Source: Perlucidibaca piscinae DSM 21586 (GTDB lineage: Bacteria; Pseudomonadota; Gammaproteobacteria; Pseudomonadales; Moraxellaceae). Taken from it: a stretch of DNA of 64,000 nt. The stretch is from positions 62,001-126,000 of the forward strand of contig NZ_ATUE01000005.1 in the NCBI RefSeq assembly GCF_000420045.1, read 5' to 3'. Made by a program: the position numbers and the translations under genes. Below, in pieces: positions 62,631 to 64,000 of the stretch. Positions within the stretch are counted from its first letter, which is position 1; each line of letters opens with the position of its first letter. The notes beneath the pieces were generated by a model. The model made no database searches and was not told the origin of the DNA. It saw only the letters and a program-made list of their open reading frames with translations.

Positions 62631-63731
62631 ATGCAACTGCGCGTACTCGCTCTCGCCGCCGCCATCGCCCTGACCGGCTGCAGCGAAGATGAAGCCCTCG
62701 AAAACACCAGCACCACCGGCGGCGACAGCGCTGGCGAAGTCGACAATGGAAATGACAACGGCTCCGATGATGGCGGCACCGATGACAATGGAGGCAACAA
62801 CGACGGTGGCGATGGCGGCGACGATGGATCGGGCGGGGAAACGACTGGTTATGGCATCCCCGGACCGGCCGACCCGCTGCAGGCCGTGCTTCAGGATCAG
62901 CTCTTTGCAGCCCTGATCGGCGGCAGCGCCCAGGCACCCGAACAGCTGCCGGCCGAAGCCGTGCTGACCTGCCTCAATGACACCGTGTCGATCAAGGCCG
63001 TAGACCTGATCGATGCCCTCGCTGCCGATGCGGCCGCCGGCCAGGCCGCGCTGACCGCACCGCAGGACAGCCAGCTCGCTGTCAGCGTCCAGGACCTCCT
63101 GCTCTCCACTGGCGGTCTGCTGCTGTCACTGACCGGCGACACCTCCTGCACGCTGGATCCGGAAGCAGGTACCGGCCTCCCGCTGCCAGGCGACCTGCCC
63201 AGTGAATTCCCCGGTTCGCCGGATGACTTCACGGCACTGCTGACCATGCTGCAGGAAGGTGGTGGCGGCAATCTGCCGCTGAGTCCGGCCATGCTGGGCG
63301 AGATCACCACCCAGCTCGATACCGTCATCGCCCAGATCGAACAGAATGGTGGCGAACCGGCTGCACCGCTGGTCAGTGCCCTGACGGTGGTCTCCGGCCT
63401 GCTTGATGGCGTCATCGGCGTGCTGACGCTGGGTGCCGACGATCCGGCAGCCGTGCCGGGGGCCATCGAGTCGCTGCTGACCGGTCTGGCGGGCAACCTG
63501 ACCGCCCTCGCACCATCCGGTGCCGGCGGCTTCAATCCGGACCAGCTGACCAGCCTGCTCGATCCATCCCAGCTCACCGGGCTGTTCGAGGCCTCCCCGA
63601 TTCCGATGCCGGGCGCTGAAGGCTTTGACCCGGAAGCCGCCTTTGCCCAGTTCACCGGTGCCTTCGACACCCTGGTCAGCACGCTGACCGGTCTCTTCGG
63701 CTCCTCGCCGATCCCGGTCCCGACGCCGTAA
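62631..63731 (+). CDS. Putative lipoprotein with acidic low-complexity linker
   Basis: A 366-residue protein I do not recognise. Signal peptide with lipobox LTGC (Cys17), then a flexible stretch of about 50 residues made almost only of Asp, Asn, Gly, Ser and Thr. A globular or helical part follows, with two further cysteines (LTCLND and DTSCTLD) that could form a disulfide, and repeated short Leu-Gly-Pro-rich segments (for example the related EASPIPMPG and GSSPIPVPTP). It would sit on the outer membrane with the domain held away from it. Divergent from phoX. Confidence 0.7.
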   Translation: MQLRVLALAAAIALTGCSEDEALENTSTTGGDSAGEVDNGNDNGSDDGGTDDNGGNNDGGDGGDDGSGGETTGYGIPGPADPLQAVLQDQLFAALIGGSAQAPEQLPAEAVLTCLNDTVSIKAVDLIDALAADAAAGQAALTAPQDSQLAVSVQDLLLSTGGLLLSLTGDTSCTLDPEAGTGLPLPGDLPSEFPGSPDDFTALLTMLQEGGGGNLPLSPAMLGEITTQLDTVIAQIEQNGGEPAAPLVSALTVVSGLLDGVIGVLTLGADDPAAVPGAIESLLTGLAGNLTALAPSGAGGFNPDQLTSLLDPSQLTGLFEASPIPMPGAEGFDPEAAFAQFTGAFDTLVSTLTGLFGSSPIPVPTP

Positions 63732-63754
63732 GCGCGCACCACACCCGCTGCATG

Positions 63755-63781
63755 CACAGGCCCGGTCATCCCGGGCCTGTG
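63755..63781 (+). terminator. Hairpin, probable terminator after the lipoprotein gene
   Basis: CACAGGCCCGG (63755-63765) and CCGGGCCTGTG (63771-63781) pair over 11 positions with a 5-base loop. The T run afterwards is weak, so termination may be incomplete or factor-aided. Confidence 0.6.
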
Positions 63782-63861
63782 TCATTCCGGCCCGCGAAAA
63801 TACCCAACGCCAGCCGTTCCGGTGTATGGTAGGACGCTTCCCGGCTACACCCACCACATTC

Positions 63862-64000
63862 ATGAACACCACCCTGCGCCAGCAGCTCGCCACCCTGATC
63901 GCCACGCCCAGCATCACCTGCACCGATGCCTCCATGGACATGGGCAATCTGGCCGTGGTCGAGCACATCGCAAGCTGGGCAACCGAGCTAGGCTTCCGCT
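63862..64000 (+). CDS. argE: Acetylornithine deacetylase, 3' end outside window
   Basis: The first 46 residues of a metallopeptidase-family protein. The beginning LRQQLATLIATPSITCTDAS followed by MDMGNLAVVEHIASWATELG matches the N-terminus of ArgE, which removes acetyl from N-acetylornithine in arginine synthesis. The catalytic metal residues lie beyond the window, so the call rests on the N-terminus alone. Confidence 0.75.
   Translation, partial: MNTTLRQQLATLIATPSITCTDASMDMGNLAVVEHIASWATELGFR

Overview
This 64 kb window is a GC-rich, densely coding chromosomal segment of a gammaproteobacterium. Gene order points to the order Pseudomonadales: aroK-aroB-SPOR protein next to divergent ponA; rpmE-argS-SPOR protein-hslV-hslU; ubiE-ubiJ-ubiB-hisI-hisE-tatABC; and dacA-ybeD-lipB. 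A DcaP-type porin, a CrbS/CrbR/Acs set and a PA2778/PA2779-like pair fit a Pseudomonas or high-GC Moraxellaceae relative; the genus is an inference. I saw no tRNA, rRNA, CRISPR array or complete insertion sequence. No gene-free stretch exceeds 300 bases; the longest are 34064-34334 and 40250-40503, both described below.

Layout. 1-3.1 kb: the end of a NarK nitrate/nitrite transporter gene and a PP2C phosphatase-kinase fusion. 3.3-7.3 kb: RlpA, a crotonase, D,D-carboxypeptidase, YbeD and LipB. 7.4-18.3 kb: an acetate module made of the permease-like sensor kinase CrbS, its regulator CrbR, acetyl-CoA synthetase and a divergent DcaP-like porin. This module is split by a lower-GC cassette (10.9-13.5 kb) encoding a WYL regulator, a protein resembling the uracil-DNA glycosylase superfamily, and a degenerate FtsZ-fold protein. 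18.5-34 kb: transhydrogenase SthA, LipA, a DedA-PAP2 fusion, a C39-type lipoprotein with its partner, small metabolic proteins, YajQ, SlyX, Uup, an AarF-type kinase and HemE. 34-40 kb: glutamate synthase gltBD. 40.5-47 kb: SPOR protein, aroB, aroK, a short secretin and ponA; pilMNOP are absent from their usual place. 47-55 kb: priA, rpmE, argS, SPOR protein, hslVU and an unknown gene. 55-60 kb: ubiquinone genes, hisIE and the Tat translocon. 60-64 kb: a PhoX-like Tat substrate, an unknown lipoprotein and the start of argE.

The most unusual item is the 255-residue protein at 12747-13514. It aligns by eye along the whole FtsZ GTPase and C-terminal fold. Both glycine-rich nucleotide motifs are lost, yet the T7-loop Asn-x-Asp-x-x-Asp pattern is kept. 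Together with the WYL regulator and the glycosylase-like protein it forms a plausible accessory, possibly anti-phage, system.
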